Position numbers and translations under genes: made by a program. From Diphasiastrum complanatum (lineage: Eukaryota > Streptophyta > Lycopodiopsida > Lycopodiales > Lycopodiaceae), in NCBI GenBank assembly GCA_029204225.1, contig CM055093.1, positions 4,246,056-4,310,055 of the forward strand: a stretch of DNA of 64,000 nt, in the 5' to 3' direction. The notes under the pieces were generated by a model. It was given only the letters and a program-made list of their open reading frames with translations, was not told the origin of the DNA and did not search any database. Each line of letters begins with the position of its first letter. The stretch's first letter is position 1. This document shows, piece by piece, positions 45,641 through 57,109 of the stretch.

Positions 45641-46474
45641 TAAAATTTACAAGAGTTATTTCTTATACTTGTATCAAAGTTAATGTTTGCATCAATCTAA
45701 AGGTGAAGCTGTGGATGCTTTTTCTCATTTTTTGCTGAAAGTTCATTGTTTTTTGCTTCCTTGTAGTGGAATCATGGCAATATTTCAATAGTTGTTTGGT
45801 CTTTCTCATTACATATTGTGAGTGATTTTAATGAGTATGCTTGGTATTTTGAATTCATAAGATAGCACCTGATAATTGCATGTTAGTTAGGTCATAACCA
45901 TGGGCTTGGTATTGTGTTTGTGGTCAAAACTAGTTGAAAGTTGACATTTTTTGGCTATAAATCAATGGTAAAAGCTAGCATAAGGAAGAATAAAAAATTT
46001 TAGAGCTTGGGGAGAGTCGTTTTGAGGGTAATATGATTGTCTCATTAGAGGAGTTCCAAAATTAAAAATGACTCCTTGTAAATATACTTTTTTTTCCTTC
46101 CATGTTGATTGCCACCTTGTCTAATCAAAGTGTCCAAATTTGAAATCTACCTAATGTAGCTCTCAAATATCAAAAAATAAAAAAAGTCTTCTTTTAAATT
46201 TTGAAATTGCCATTGGGCAGCATGGATGCATTGCATTAGTGGGGCTCTTTTAGCCCAATCTGCCCCTCGACATTACCTCAGGTTAGTTATTTCGCCAAGT
46301 ATAGTACCCTGTTTTCCAGAATGGATTTGGCCGCTATCGCATCCCGGATGTATTTTCTCAGAGTCTAGTATGCCGTCGTTAGGTCTGTGGGATCAGCAGG
46401 TACACTGGCACTGATAGGGGCTTGTGTTGTATCGGCCCCGACGACTTGTGGAATACTGTCGTCATTATCTTCGA
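45641..46474. other. No recognisable feature
   Basis: AT-rich with short open frames only. No transposon signature that I can support. Confidence 0.4.
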
Positions 46475-47260
46475 TCAGGTTCTCATTGGACCTGATGCCA
46501 TCTGGGGTGGAGGATCAGCCCAATCTGGCGATGGTACGAAAACTGTTTGACTAAATGTGTCATCAAGCAATGGGTGGGTGCCCACAGCAACCTTTGGTGG
46601 CGAAGCAGGTGGGGTCTGAGAAGCAACTGTGGAAACAAGGGCGAAGACGGTTTGTTCGAACGAGAGGGCGGGAGGAACAGAGGAGAACTGAAGGGTGGTG
46701 TGGAGTATGGAAGAAGGCGAAGATGGAGCAGAAAGGGTCTGGCATGGGGGTGAAAAATTGATGACTTGCATCCACACCAGAGTGTCTAGAGACAGTTGAG
46801 AATCAAAAGGATTGAACGGAATGGAAGCAACAGTGGCGGCATGAGTGATGGAGGATGCGATGGTGATGGACGGAGTAAAGGATAACAGAACAAAGATAGG
46901 AATCATATCAACAACGGAAACGGGGGTGGACACAGAAGCAGATGTGGATGGAACATGAAGAGAGGTAGCGAAAACAGAGATCGAAGTGGGGGGTTGCATG
47001 GAAGAAGAAGTGGCAGTTGTTGATGGGGTGGTTAGTGCGGTAGTGGAGGTGCGTCTTCGGGTAGCAGGTGGAGATGTGGATGTAGAGGCAGCACCACACA
47101 TTTGTTTGTTGGCCGTTGTGTTAATAACTACAGGTTGGGAGGAGGTGGATGCTTGAGATGGCGGATAAAGGTTAGTATGTGGCACGAGGGTAGACAAAAG
47201 GGATGAGCATTGGAAACCACACACTTTTTCCTCGAGAAGTGCATAGGCAAAGTTACACAA
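46475..47260 (-). CDS. Unassigned Ser/Thr/Pro-rich open frame of about 260 residues
   Basis: One open frame, very rich in Ser, Thr, Pro and Ala (TSTSPPATRRRTSTTAL), without a knuckle, coiled coil or known motif. The N-terminal part (CNFAYALLEEKVCGF, preceded in frame by ERIAVGPLL) is more ordered. The frame extends upstream beyond the given start through LTYSIKPNNCERI, so this is probably the end of a longer transposon protein on the minus strand. It could be a gag or extra ORF. No homology is claimed. Confidence 0.35.
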   Translation of the reverse strand: MCNFAYALLEEKVCGFQCSSLLSTLVPHTNLYPPSQASTSSQPVVINTTANKQMCGAASTSTSPPATRRRTSTTALTTPSTTATSSSMQPPTSISVFATSLHVPSTSASVSTPVSVVDMIPIFVLLSFTPSITIASSITHAATVASIPFNPFDSQLSLDTLVWMQVINFSPPCQTLSAPSSPSSILHTTLQFSSVPPALSFEQTVFALVSTVASQTPPASPPKVAVGTHPLLDDTFSQTVFVPSPDWADPPPQMASGPMRT

Positions 47261-47299
47261 TAGGGGGCCTACTGCGATACGCTCACAGTTGTTGGGTTT

Positions 47300-47942
47300 G
47301 ATGGAGTAGGTTAGTTAACGAATTGTCAAAATATTGAAAAATCTATCTAATGTTGTGAGTATGGGTCCTTAAAATGCCAAAGATGAATTGAGCTCTTTTG
47401 ACTTAGTAAAGACCCATCTTAGAATAAAATATTCAAGGTAGGTAAAGGTAGAAACTCGAGCTACCATAGGAATTGTCATTTGTACTTTACATGCCACATT
47501 TCATGCATGAAAAGACTATGTGGCACAATTAGACATAGTGAGGTTGCTTGGATAAGTCTAGATAGCTTGAGAGGTGGATCCACAACTCCAATTCAACTCA
47601 AAGTAGGAGAAGAGTCCATGGATCTATATATATGTGATGTACTCTCATTGAGAAAATGATGAAATTTGTGTGTAATGCAAATTTGGAGACAAGCTCTTTG
47701 TACCCTCTCTCTCTCTCTCTCCATGAGTTTTGTACTTGTAATTTTCTCTCTCTAGCCGAGTAGAGGCATTTATGATGCTTAGTCTTATGTTTTGTTGACA
47801 AATCTTGCTTGTAACACAATAATATTGCTTGTATGATTAGCTTTCCTATTGACAACCAATGCTAGTCTAATGTTTATAGTGTTATTGCGCTTAGGAGATC
47901 AAAAGTACATGTGTAGGGCATCCCACACGTGTGAATTCAGCA
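47300..47942 (+). repeat. 5' LTR region of a third copia element (left end unknown)
   Basis: The right end is ATTCAGCA just before the primer-binding site. It contains CACACGTGTG at 47924, a TATATATATG box near 47622 and a (CT)8 tract near 47706. The left boundary could not be fixed. Confidence 0.5.
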
Positions 47943-47954
47943 TGGTATCAGAGC
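47943..47954 (+). other. Primer-binding site (initiator-Met tRNA)
   Basis: TGGTATCAGAGC directly after CAGCA. Confidence 0.9.
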
Positions 47955-48597
47955 CTACCTAAGTTCTACAAGCAAATCTAATAAAAAAATTTGCAGATCT
48001 GATCAGATTTCAAGCTAGGAATTGTCTAGATTCTACCTTCTAGCTAGTTTGTAGTTTTCTTGTGATTTTGAGCTTCAAATCACATTGAATGGGCCAGATC
48101 AGGTACTGTATGGAATTTCAAGTGCTGGCACGTGTGAAATCTGCCCATTTTCAAATTGGTGGTTCTCTCTCACCTCAGATCCAAATTTCAAGCAAATTAG
48201 CCCATTAGAAAAATTTGATGCAATTTGAATCATGACAGTTGGATAAGCCAATCAGAAGTTATAAGCTTTTAAAGAGTTGTAGGTAGGGCGCCTAGACCTG
48301 TGGCAAATCGTGTGTACATGTCATTTATTGCTTGAATGATCACAAAAATCATCCAGAAGCTGTACAATCTCATCTATGTGTGATTTAGACGAAATTTATA
48401 GGTTCTAGGCAAATTGTTTCATACAAATAGATTGTATTTGAGTCAATTTGACATTTTTGAAATATTTCACACGTGTGAAATTCAGAGAACCATAACTTTT
48501 GCCATACTTCATCTTTTTTTATGATTCAAATCTTGTTTAGAGAGATTGTCAAGCTAGTGAGATCTATCTCACAGTTTTTCGCTTTCCATCATTCTTT

Positions 48598-48950
48598 ATG
48601 ACTTCAATGGGTGTCTTTCTATTAGAAGCAAGTGAAAGATTGTCAACCTCCAATTATTCAATTTGGAAGGTTAGAATGGAATCTATCTTAATACTACAAG
48701 ATGTGATGGATATTGTAACCACAAATTCCTCAAGAAATTCCAAAGTACAAAAAGAGAGCCAAGATGGCTCTGCATTATATTAAGATGAATGTCTCAAATG
48801 GCATCTTAAGAGAAATTGGTGCTTGTACTAATGCCAAAGATGCTTGGGATACTCTCAAATCTATCTATGAGGCAAAGAATACTTCTAGACTTCTAACACT
48901 AAGAAACCAAAATTTTGATTTGGCCTGGCCATTACATCTAGGATAGTATG
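48598..48950 (+). pseudogene. Copia gag, N-terminal part
   Basis: MTSMGVFLLEASERLSTSNY, then SIWKVRMESILI, then in a second frame AKMALHYIKMNVSNGILREI and CTNAKDAWDTLKSIYEAK. The two pieces are one base apart in frame, near 48750. About 645 bases of leader precede it, with a CACACGTGTG at 48468. The copia sequence ends abruptly near 48960, where a minus-strand gypsy integrase begins. Confidence 0.85.
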
Positions 48951-48968
48951 GTGTACTCTTCTAGTGAA

Positions 48969-49677
48969 CTACAAGCTAATGGCGTTATCAATGATAGTAT
49001 TTAAAAAGTGCGTGTCGCGATCACTAACTAGCTCTATAGGACAACCAAAACGTGTAATAATGTTTTTGTAAAGAAAATGCGCAACTGTTTTTGCGTTGGC
49101 ATCCTTTGTTGCCCGAGCCTCAACCCACTTAGTGGCATAATCTATGACTATTAGGATATAACGGGCTTGGGTATGTTTCACTGTTGGTCTGATTGGTCTA
49201 ACAAAGTTCCACTTATGGAAGGCTTCGCCTTCTATAATGGGAGTTAAAGGTGTGAAATCTGCTTTTGTATTTTTCTTGGCTCTTTGACAGACATCACATG
49301 TTTTAATGACAACAAATGTGTCTTTAAATAAGGATGGCCACCACAAGCCTGCTCGAAGGATAATTTTAGCTATCGCTTCAGCAGAGAAGTGGCCACCGCG
49401 AATGCCCTCGTGAGCTTGAGACATGATAGGCCGTATCTCAGATTCATAAGCACATCGTTGGATAATCCCGTCAACGTCCCGTTTATAAAGTTGTCTTGCT
49501 ATTAGCTAAAAGGGCACTGCTTTAGGCAAAACATTTCTTATTGCAACCGTACTCAGGCCTTCTTTGAGTCTGCCTGTTGTTAGGAACTGAGTGATCTCCT
49601 CAATCCATAAGGATGTAGCATCAATCTGAGAAAGGCATGCATCGGAAAGATCATCGTTGACTGGTGCAGTTGCTTTT
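48969..49677 (-). pseudogene. Gypsy integrase, N-terminal and core part
   Basis: The minus strand has AHEGIRGGH with a CDVCQRAK pair (HHCC zinc finger), then FHKWNFVRPIRP where the first catalytic aspartate of the G-x-D-F-x-G-P block is lost, then VIDYATKWVEA and the second aspartate block VSDRDTHFLN. The catalytic glutamate and C-terminal domain are missing because the element ends at the copia junction. Upstream linker frames (QIDATSLWIEEITQFL) connect to RNase H. Confidence 0.85.
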
Positions 49678-50633
49678 TAAGCATTAGGGAGCCGGGAAAG
49701 GTGATCCGCCATGAAATGTTGGGTTCCTTTTTGAACGACTACACGGAAATTAAATTCTTCTGATATCAACAACCATCGAGCTATGCATCCCATTTTATAG
49801 GATTTATTAACAATATATAAAAGGGCTTGATGGTCTTTGTAGAAGACAAAGGTCTGGCCTAGTAGATAGTGTCTTAGTTGTTGAACAACATAGACCATCG
49901 CCAATGCTTCTCGCTCGGTGGTTGTATAGTTTACTTCAGCAAGCACCAGTTGTCTGCCCAATAATCGTATTGGGAAATCCTTGCAATACTCGTCTGGTTG
50001 TGCAAGAAGACCTCCAATGGCATACTTACTTGCGTCAGTATGCACATAGAACTCTTTTGTGTAGTCTAAACTATTACCTTGATATTTGAAGGATCGGTAG
50101 AAATACCATCCTTTGAAATTATATGTCCGAGTACTAGCCCATGGGTGACCCATATTTGACACTTATTAGGGTTTAGCAAAATTCCAAATCTACGACAGCG
50201 AATGAAGATTTTCTCCAGTGCGTCAAGGTGCATAGCGGCTGAGGAATGTACACTCAGATCGTCGAGATAAATCTCGACAATCTGATGTAAGAGGTCTTGG
50301 AAGGCCAGTTACATGACCCTCTGAAACGTTGAAGGGGCGTTGCATAAGCCAAAAGGCATGACATTATAAAACCTCATTCTCTGCCCGCTGAATCCATCCA
50401 AGAAGTGACGTGGAAGCTTGGTCTGATGGTTTGGTTTCTGTCTCTTTAGATAAGGGCTTAATCGGCTGCTTAAGCTTCTCACGCATCTGTTTTTGATGCT
50501 CAGTTAATTTTGTATCGATAATTTTATTTTTTTGTAACTGAGGTTTTTGAGATTTTTGAGTGGGCGGTGTTGTTGCCTCACTTATCATGTCATCATCGAT
50601 TGTATCTAGACTTTGTCTAGATACACATCCCAT
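49677..50633 (-). pseudogene. Gypsy reverse transcriptase (deleted) and RNase H
   Basis: FLDGFSG is followed almost directly by MPFGLCNAPSTFQ, so the fingers/palm part between the two blocks is deleted. A YLDD catalytic box (IYLDDLSVHSS) is at about 50265. The RNase H is well kept: HTDASKYAIGGLLAQ, TEREALA, YKDHQAL and MADHLSRL provide its acidic residues. The order RT, RNase H, integrase is that of Ty3-gypsy. Confidence 0.85.
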
Positions 50634-51160
50634 GTGTATACTTTGGGTTTGGGCCTATATGCTTGTGTGTTGGGTACTTTGGATGTCAGTTGGACATGAG
50701 CCAACGCCCTTGGTGACTTGATCTCCTCAGGAATTGATTTTGGTGGATAACGTTGGTCATCTAGATAAAGGAGTACATGTTCATCCGTCATATCAACATC
50801 ATCCATGGAAAGAATACCTTCTTCCAAAACATGGGCGGTAGAGACGCGATCAATAAAGTATCTGGGACCGGTTGGTATGAAGGGCACTCATTGCCAGTGT
50901 GTGCACCTCGACAGTGAGGGCACCATGTATTCTCTCGTCTATGCTGGATTTGGCCAGTGGGTAACTAACCTGGCATCGAACTCTGGATAGACTTAAGAGT
51001 GTAACTCTTTCGTGAGTTTCTCCATTTGTGTTGGTGTTGCTGGTTAAGCAACTCCATTTGTGTTTTCCATAATTGTTCTCGTATTTCATTTTTTGGTCGA
51101 GCTTCTTGGACGTGGCTCATCGACATCTGATCCCTCGTCTTCTTCCCAAATGGCATCAGA
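50606..51160 (-). pseudogene. Gypsy protease-region and linker fragment
   Basis: Frames with DVDMTDEHVLLYLDDQRYPP, KPKVYTWDVYLDK and Lys/Thr-rich linkers lie between gag and reverse transcriptase. A CxHC-like piece (CPHCRGAHTGNE in an alternative frame near 50900) could be a knuckle relic. No clear DSG or DTG protease site. Two frame changes show decay. Confidence 0.45.
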
Positions 51161-51881
51161 CATGGCTTGTTTCAATGATGTGTATTCATCATTGGAGTGA
51201 AGTTCACGTTGTATCCATCGTGGGAGTCCAACGAGGGACCAGATTATGAGCATAGATTCAGTTGGTTGTTCTTGTACCTGACTTTTTAATCTTTTAAATC
51301 TTTTGATGTAGTCACATATTTTCTCATCTTTTGTCATTTTGATATTACTCAACTTGACAAAAGGACTTTCGATCAAACAAAATGGCTTGAATCTTTTGAT
51401 AAATGCTTCATTCAAGAGTGACCAATCTCGTTTATCTTCACGATCAAGGTTAAAAAACCATTCTCGTACTCGATTGATCATGGTGTCGAAAAGAGCTGAA
51501 CCATGGCTTTTGGTGATGTCTCACCATAGACATCACATGCATTCTCAAAGACTTGAAGAAATCTTTGAGGATCAGTGTTACCGTCGTACTTAGGTAAATC
51601 TAACTTGGGAGTACATTTTTCAGTACGCGAAACATTATTTGCAAAAGCTCCATTTAAGTGAGCTCATACATGTGAAGATTCTACAACATGAAAATGTGGT
51701 CGATCGTATGGAGCTTCAAATGCATGGGTTCCCATCTGTCAAATGGGTTGGTGGATGGCTCTTGGACTTGGAATTTCATCTTATAATATCTATTGAATCG
51801 AGCCTGTTTGGTAGATGGAGAGCCCATCTCTGGTGGATAGTCCTCTATGGAATTCAGATTGTAAGGATGATCCATAACCAC
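51086..51881 (-). pseudogene. Gypsy gag (retrotransposon gag family)
   Basis: From 51881 downward: YPPEMGSPSTKQARF, then LDLPKYDGNTDPQRFLQVFE, WFFNLDREDKRDWSLLNEAF, FKRLKSQVQEQP and LPRWIQRELHSND. The YDG-x-x-DP and the W-x-x-L-x-x-x-F segment are hallmarks of plant gypsy gag. Stops near 51665 and 51485 split it. The 5' LTR that should lie to the right was not identified. Confidence 0.75.
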
Positions 51882-52144
51882 TCTAGAGTACCTTAGGATT
51901 GGGTAAATAGGCCTTTTGGACTCTTTGGTAACTTGACTAGTGTTTGTGTTTTTGTTTTAAAAATAATAGTCAAAGACTAAAAATGTGATGGTGTCCAAAT
52001 GGTTGTTTTGTTTTTTGGTGTTAGGGTTTTGCAATAAAGCTGGAAAGAACTATGGTATTTGACAAACAGTGAGATCTAGTCAAATAAGAAAGTTGACTTT
52101 GTCTTGAAGTTGACTTGGTTCAGGGTGGAAGTCGAAGCTCCCGA

Positions 52145-52264
52145 TTGAGAGTTGATAGAAATCCTCGGTTGAGAATTGATAGAAAGGTCCGGTTGAGAGT
52201 TGATAGAACAGTCTGGTTGAGATCTGAGAGACAACTCCGGTCGAGATTTGACATAATGCTCTCT
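52145..52264 (+). repeat. 24-bp tandem repeat, five copies
   Basis: Units starting TTGAGAGTTGATAGAA at 52145, 52169, 52193, 52217 and 52241. The period is eight codons, and the frame 52115-52432 reads LRVDRNPR, LRIDRKVR, LRVDRTVW. There is no other sign of a gene. Confidence 0.9.
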
Positions 52265-52582
52265 GTTACTTTCGTTGGGTACAGTTCTTTACAGTTTAGT
52301 CTTCTTGCTAGAATGGTTTCCGGACAAAAGTATTTCTCAAATTACAACGTGTATTCTCAGCCTGTCAATGGCGGCTACATTACTCAGCTACATGCATTTA
52401 CAAGCCATGCAACCAGTCCTAGCTCAGCATAGGTCAACGTTCTGAATCAGAGAGCAAATCTACAATCTATCTACTAAACTATCTTAGTAAATCAGGGAAT
52501 AATGCAATGACAAGATTAGCTACTCAACAAGAAACAAGAAAACTAACTTCCTAGCAGTATACTAATAGCCCAAGGATCAATA

Positions 52583-54012
52583 AACACCCATTTCTTGATG
52601 CTTGGAATACCCAAGAATAATCAAGGACAGGATTGTTAGTGAATATGCAAATCAGATCCACAATCTTAGCCGCTATAGTTTACTTGCATGCTGAAACTAC
52701 AAAATCAAGAAACAAGAAAGTTAATCTACATCTACGTTCCTCAAGCAAGAGAGCAAGCAAGAAATCTAATTAATCCACAAACACAAAGGAAATTAGAACA
52801 TGCTCATAGAAATTTCACTCAAGAAGATTGCCACGAACAAGGAGCTTCACAATTGTCAAAAACTCATGGAAGATCTTCTTTATTCACTCAAGAGGAATTG
52901 ACAATACAATCAAAGCTCTCTCACAAGAGAGGGGGGCACTTAAATAAGCAAGAAGGCTGCCCATGTGGAGCCCAAGTGGCAATTCCACCAAATTAGAAAT
53001 TACATGTGGAAATTGCCCTTCCACTAGAGGTCACCATCAAAAGGTGGCTCACTCTAAATTATTTAAGGGATCTTCACTATTTACAATGCCTAGGAAATAC
53101 TACTAGCTCCTACATAATCGTTCCTTCTCTGGGATATACCATGTAGGCTCATGTAGATAATAATTGTCATCCTAGCTAGTAACCCTCAGCTCTCAACTTC
53201 TTCTGCTCTCCTCCTTTTGAGACCTCCTCGGTCATGGGTGAGAGATACTTTGTGTCTTCAGCTTGGCTCGACGTCTGGGGATTTCTGGGAATCCGCTAAC
53301 ACCCATTTCTTGATGCTTGGAATATCCAAGAACAATCAAGAACAGGATTGTTAGTGAATATGCAAATCAGACCCACAATCTCAGTCTCTATACTTTACTT
53401 GCATGCTAAAGCTACAAAATCAAGAAACAAGAAAGTTAATCCACATCTACGTTCCACAAGCAAGAGAGTAAGCAAGAAATCTAATTAATCCACAAACACA
53501 AAGGAAATTAGAACATGCTCATAGAAATTTCACTCAAGAAGATTGCCATGAACAAGGAGCTTCACAATTGTCAAGAACTCGTGGAAAAATCTTCTTTATT
53601 CACTCAAGAGAAATTGACAATACAATCAAAACTCCCTCACAAGAGAGGGGAGCCCTTAAATAAGCAAGAAGGCTGCCCATGTGGAGCCCAAGTGGCAATT
53701 CCCTCAAATTAGAAATTACATGTGAAAATTGCCCTTCCACTAGAGGTCACCATCAAAAGGTGGTGCACTCTAAATTATTTGAGGGGTCTACACTATCTAC
53801 AAAGCCTAGGAAATATTACTAGCTCCTACATGGTCGTTTCTTCTCTGGGATACACCATGTAGGCTCACATAGATAATAATTGTCATCCTAGCTAGTAATC
53901 CTCGGCTCTCATGCTCGGCTCTCAGCTTCTTCTGCTCTCCTCCTTTTGAGACCTCCTCGGTCATGGGTGAGAGATACTCTGTGTCTTCAGCTTGGCTCGG
54001 CAGCTGGGGATT
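52583..54012. repeat. 715-bp tandem duplication
   Basis: Copy 1 (52583-53297) and copy 2 (53298-54012) are near-identical and exactly adjacent, with AACACCCATTTCTTGATGCT at the start of each and TTCAGCTTGGCTCG near each end. Neither copy has a TG...CA boundary, so a tandem LTR array is possible but not shown. Short frames inside are repeated in both. Confidence 0.9.
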
Positions 54013-54842
54013 TCGGAGGATTTAACCAAGATCAAAGATCCGAAGGCCAAGATCAAGGGCAAATAGATACGGCTGCTGAGACGCGAGACCAGGGGCAAGG
54101 CACAAATACCAGTCAAAGCCAAGCCACATCATCTAGAGGTTCGCGCACGATATCTGCCAGCCGAGCCTTTCGAAGACCCAAGTCCATGGAGGAGAAAATC
54201 AACGAATTCCTATCAAAGTATCTCCATGAGTCATCAAGAGACGGCTGGTAGATACCGTTTTCAGCTCAGACCATAAAGGGCAAAGAACTGCAAGCATTAC
54301 CCGCCCTCCAACCACAACCAGAGTGGCATTAGTCATTCTTCAAAAGAAACCATGCGGCCATCAGGGGCTACGTGATGAGTCCACAACAATTACGGGTGAA
54401 CGCGCACTTCCTGCCATGTACACAAAGATCCAAATGGGCGGAATGCGACACCCCTCTAGACAAGATCACACTTCTGAATTTTAATTGGTCGATCATACAG
54501 TCAGAATATGGGTGGACTATGGATGTAGATGCCAGAAGGGCTCTCACCGCGTTTGCAACCCATTATATCAATTGCCCTGATCCAACAGTCCGCGCGACAG
54601 CCACTTACGCCCGTGACTTAGAACATCTAATGGGGATCGATGGGGCAATTTTCTCCCATCCATATTCTTTGATGTTAATAAGGTGCTACCTTCAGACAAA
54701 GTCGAAGATCAGTTGCCAATCACTCGTGTGTATTACTGAGCTGCGCTTCTGGGCGATCCATGGACATGTAGATTCCAAACATGGGTCGACCAAGATTGGC
54801 TGCGAGGAGTCCACAAGTCCCTTCACACGCCCAAGGACTTGA
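53946..54842 (+). pseudogene. Gag-like or transposon ORF interrupted by two TAG codons
   Basis: One frame runs from 53946 to 54842, broken only by TAG at 54249 (after DGW) and at about 54331 (after PEWH). It begins in copy 2 of the 715-bp duplication, has a Gln/Ser-rich stretch (GQGTNTSQSQATSSRGS), then EEKINEFLSKYLHES, WAECDTPLDKITLLNFNW and RALTAFATHYINC. I cannot assign a family; a structural protein of an LTR element is the best guess. Confidence 0.45.
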
Positions 54843-55009
54843 AGAAATTGGACCGCCTCAACTTCATGGAGGACGTCACCACCTACCTGATCCAACAAAG
54901 GCGGGCGAAGAAAATGCTATACTAAATCGGCGGAGTGTCGAGGGACCGACACTACTTCAGGCCATGGGTCCTATTGGGGGTATTCCCAATGAAGATCTAC
55001 GACCCTACA

Positions 55010-55370
55010 CTTAAAAATATTTTCAGACCCACCTTCACATTTTTTGCCTTTTTTGCCTTCTTTTGGGAAAAAGCAAAAATTGCCTTTAAAAAGACGAAAC
55101 TGACCTTAAAATCTTAAAAGGGACTTTAGGCAAAAGACGAACACTTGCAGTGTGAAGACATTGTCCAACGGGCACGACACGACACAAAACTGTTCACGAC
55201 TCAAAACTGTTCACGTTCCAAAGGACCAGGAAGATCAAACGAGTACCATGTAGTACAGCTTCTCGATCAAATATGAAGATGTCAGCAGAAGAGCGTTAGG
55301 ACGTGCCTATTCCGCCGCTCTTGTAATCTGAGATTAGTTGGAGATCGTTTAATCTCTCTAATCAGAAATG
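55010..55370. repeat. Dispersed 350-bp repeat, copy 1
   Basis: CTTAAAAATATTTTCA through GATCGTTTAATCTCTCTAA. The second copy is at 57244-57583. Shared blocks include GCCTTTTTTG, AAAGGACCAGGAAGATCAAA and AGAAGAGCGTTAGGAC. The two flank a copia remnant, as LTRs would, but no TG...CA ends or primer-binding site was seen. Confidence 0.8.
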
Positions 55371-55404
55371 TTACTCTGAATATAGCAGACAAATTAAGAC
55401 TATC

Positions 55405-56202
55405 AGAGATGTTAGATTTGATGAGTCAAAGACAATGTCTGACGGAGATCCAGTTGGCTGCAAAATCTTGAGCAGAGGCTATTATGACCTACCGACATCT
55501 ATGGAGGGAGTGGACCCTGAGCACCCTAAACAAGATGTTCAAATTTCAGATGGACATAGCGACTGTTCAGATGACAAGCAGCAAGGCGCACATCCTGTAC
55601 CCAGAACACCTGCTACTCACCGTAATTTAGCAGTCAACAAAGGTAAGGCCATCAATCTGACTGCAAACTCTCCAAGAAGATCCATGAGAGAAAGAAGAGC
55701 ACCTGTCAGATTTGTACTTGATAGTTCAGTCTCTATGTTAGGATGCATAATAACAGCCGGTGCAGCTGTGATATGGATCAGCAGGAAGCAGACCGTGACT
55801 ACACAATCATCCTGCGAAGCAGAGTATGCTGCAACAGCCAAGATGGCAAATGAGCTTACATGGCTCAAGCAGTTCCTTGATGGACTAGGAGAGAATTCCA
55901 ATGAGCCACTATTACTATTCATGGACAATACATCTGCCATTCATCTGACGAAGGATCCAGTGTTTCATTCCAGAATGAAACACATTGCTATCAGATATCA
56001 TCTGATAAGAGATCTGGTTGAGAAAGACAGGTTGAAGACCGAGTTTATTCCAAAGAAACAGATGGTGGCTGATATCTTCATGAAGCCTCTTGACAAGGCA
56101 ATTTTTGAGAAGCATGTTGAATTTCACACGTGTGGACTGTCCACTACATGTACTTGTGATCTCCTAAGGTGTGTAGATGCACCAAGATCAAGACTAGATT
56201 GA
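55405..56202 (+). pseudogene. Copia pol remnant with in-frame loss of reverse transcriptase
   Basis: An open frame of about 260 codons runs from the pre-RT linker (RFDESKTMS..., then NSPRRSMRERRAPVRF) straight into RNase H (GCIITAGAAVIWISRKQ, SCEAEYAA, LFMDNTSAIHL, QMVADIFMKPLD). In a full element, about 300 residues of reverse transcriptase lie between these parts. The deletion kept the frame. The 3' end carries a CACACGTGTG at 56125. Confidence 0.85.
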
Positions 56203-56487
56203 GATTCAAGATCAATCTTGGATCCTATGGCAAAAACACACTACTACATGCATTCAATCACTTCCAACTCTCACTCACACGTGTGGGAAGTATTCAAAAA
56301 ATAATCTAAGTAAAAACAAGCTGCTCTCCTCGGGTAGAGAGAGAAAATGCATCATGAGCTCTCGGGTAGAGAGAGAAAGCTAGAAATTCAATAACTCACA
56401 AAATCCATGAAATCACCAAATCAATTAACTTCAAAATGAGGAGTACAATGATACTAGTAGGTCCACGAGCTACCACTATGCTTAACT

Positions 56488-56640
56488 ATGATTGGACCAT
56501 ATTTTGTCACCTCTTGATCCTATTGGATCATTGATCTATGCACCTCTTAATTCTATTGGACTATATTCAAGCACACCTCAATTTCCTATTGGACCTCACA
56601 AGGTTCCACCTCTAAATCCTATTGGACCTCTTGGAATTCA
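56488..56640. repeat. 33-bp tandem repeat, about five copies
   Basis: ATTGGA occurs at 56491, 56522, 56555, 56588 and 56621, with CACCTCTTAATCCT-like sequence between. The 11-codon period gives repeats like PLNPIG. It lies in the copia 3' flank. Confidence 0.8.
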
Positions 56641-57109
56641 TCAAACAAAAATTTTACACTTGTCTACACTCTAATTAGCAAGTGTTTAGCCTCTTATTCT
56701 ATTTTGGCTCAATAGTGGCATTACAAGTGGAAATGCATAATTTGCCATCTATGCCAAATTTATTCCTATCAACATCCTACACCTAGATGCTTGATGTAAA
56801 AAACATAAGACTCCTATATCTAACATAGATAATCTTTTTCAATTCTTCACAAAGCAGCGTGCAAGCTTAGGAATAAAAAACATACCAGCTTTGAGAGGGA
56901 GCTGAAGAAACTAAGAGTTTCTATCTTTCAAAGCCTTAGCATTTTTCCTTAGTTTGTTTCCTTTGCTATTTTTAGCGTCAATGCATTTTGAACTATGTTT
57001 CGCACAGTCTGCATTTTTGAACTGTTTTGTCGCATAGTTCGCATTTTTGGGTCATGAAAAAAATTCAGCCCTAGGCCTAAAACACTTAGAAAATAACTCT
57101 AGCAACTTT

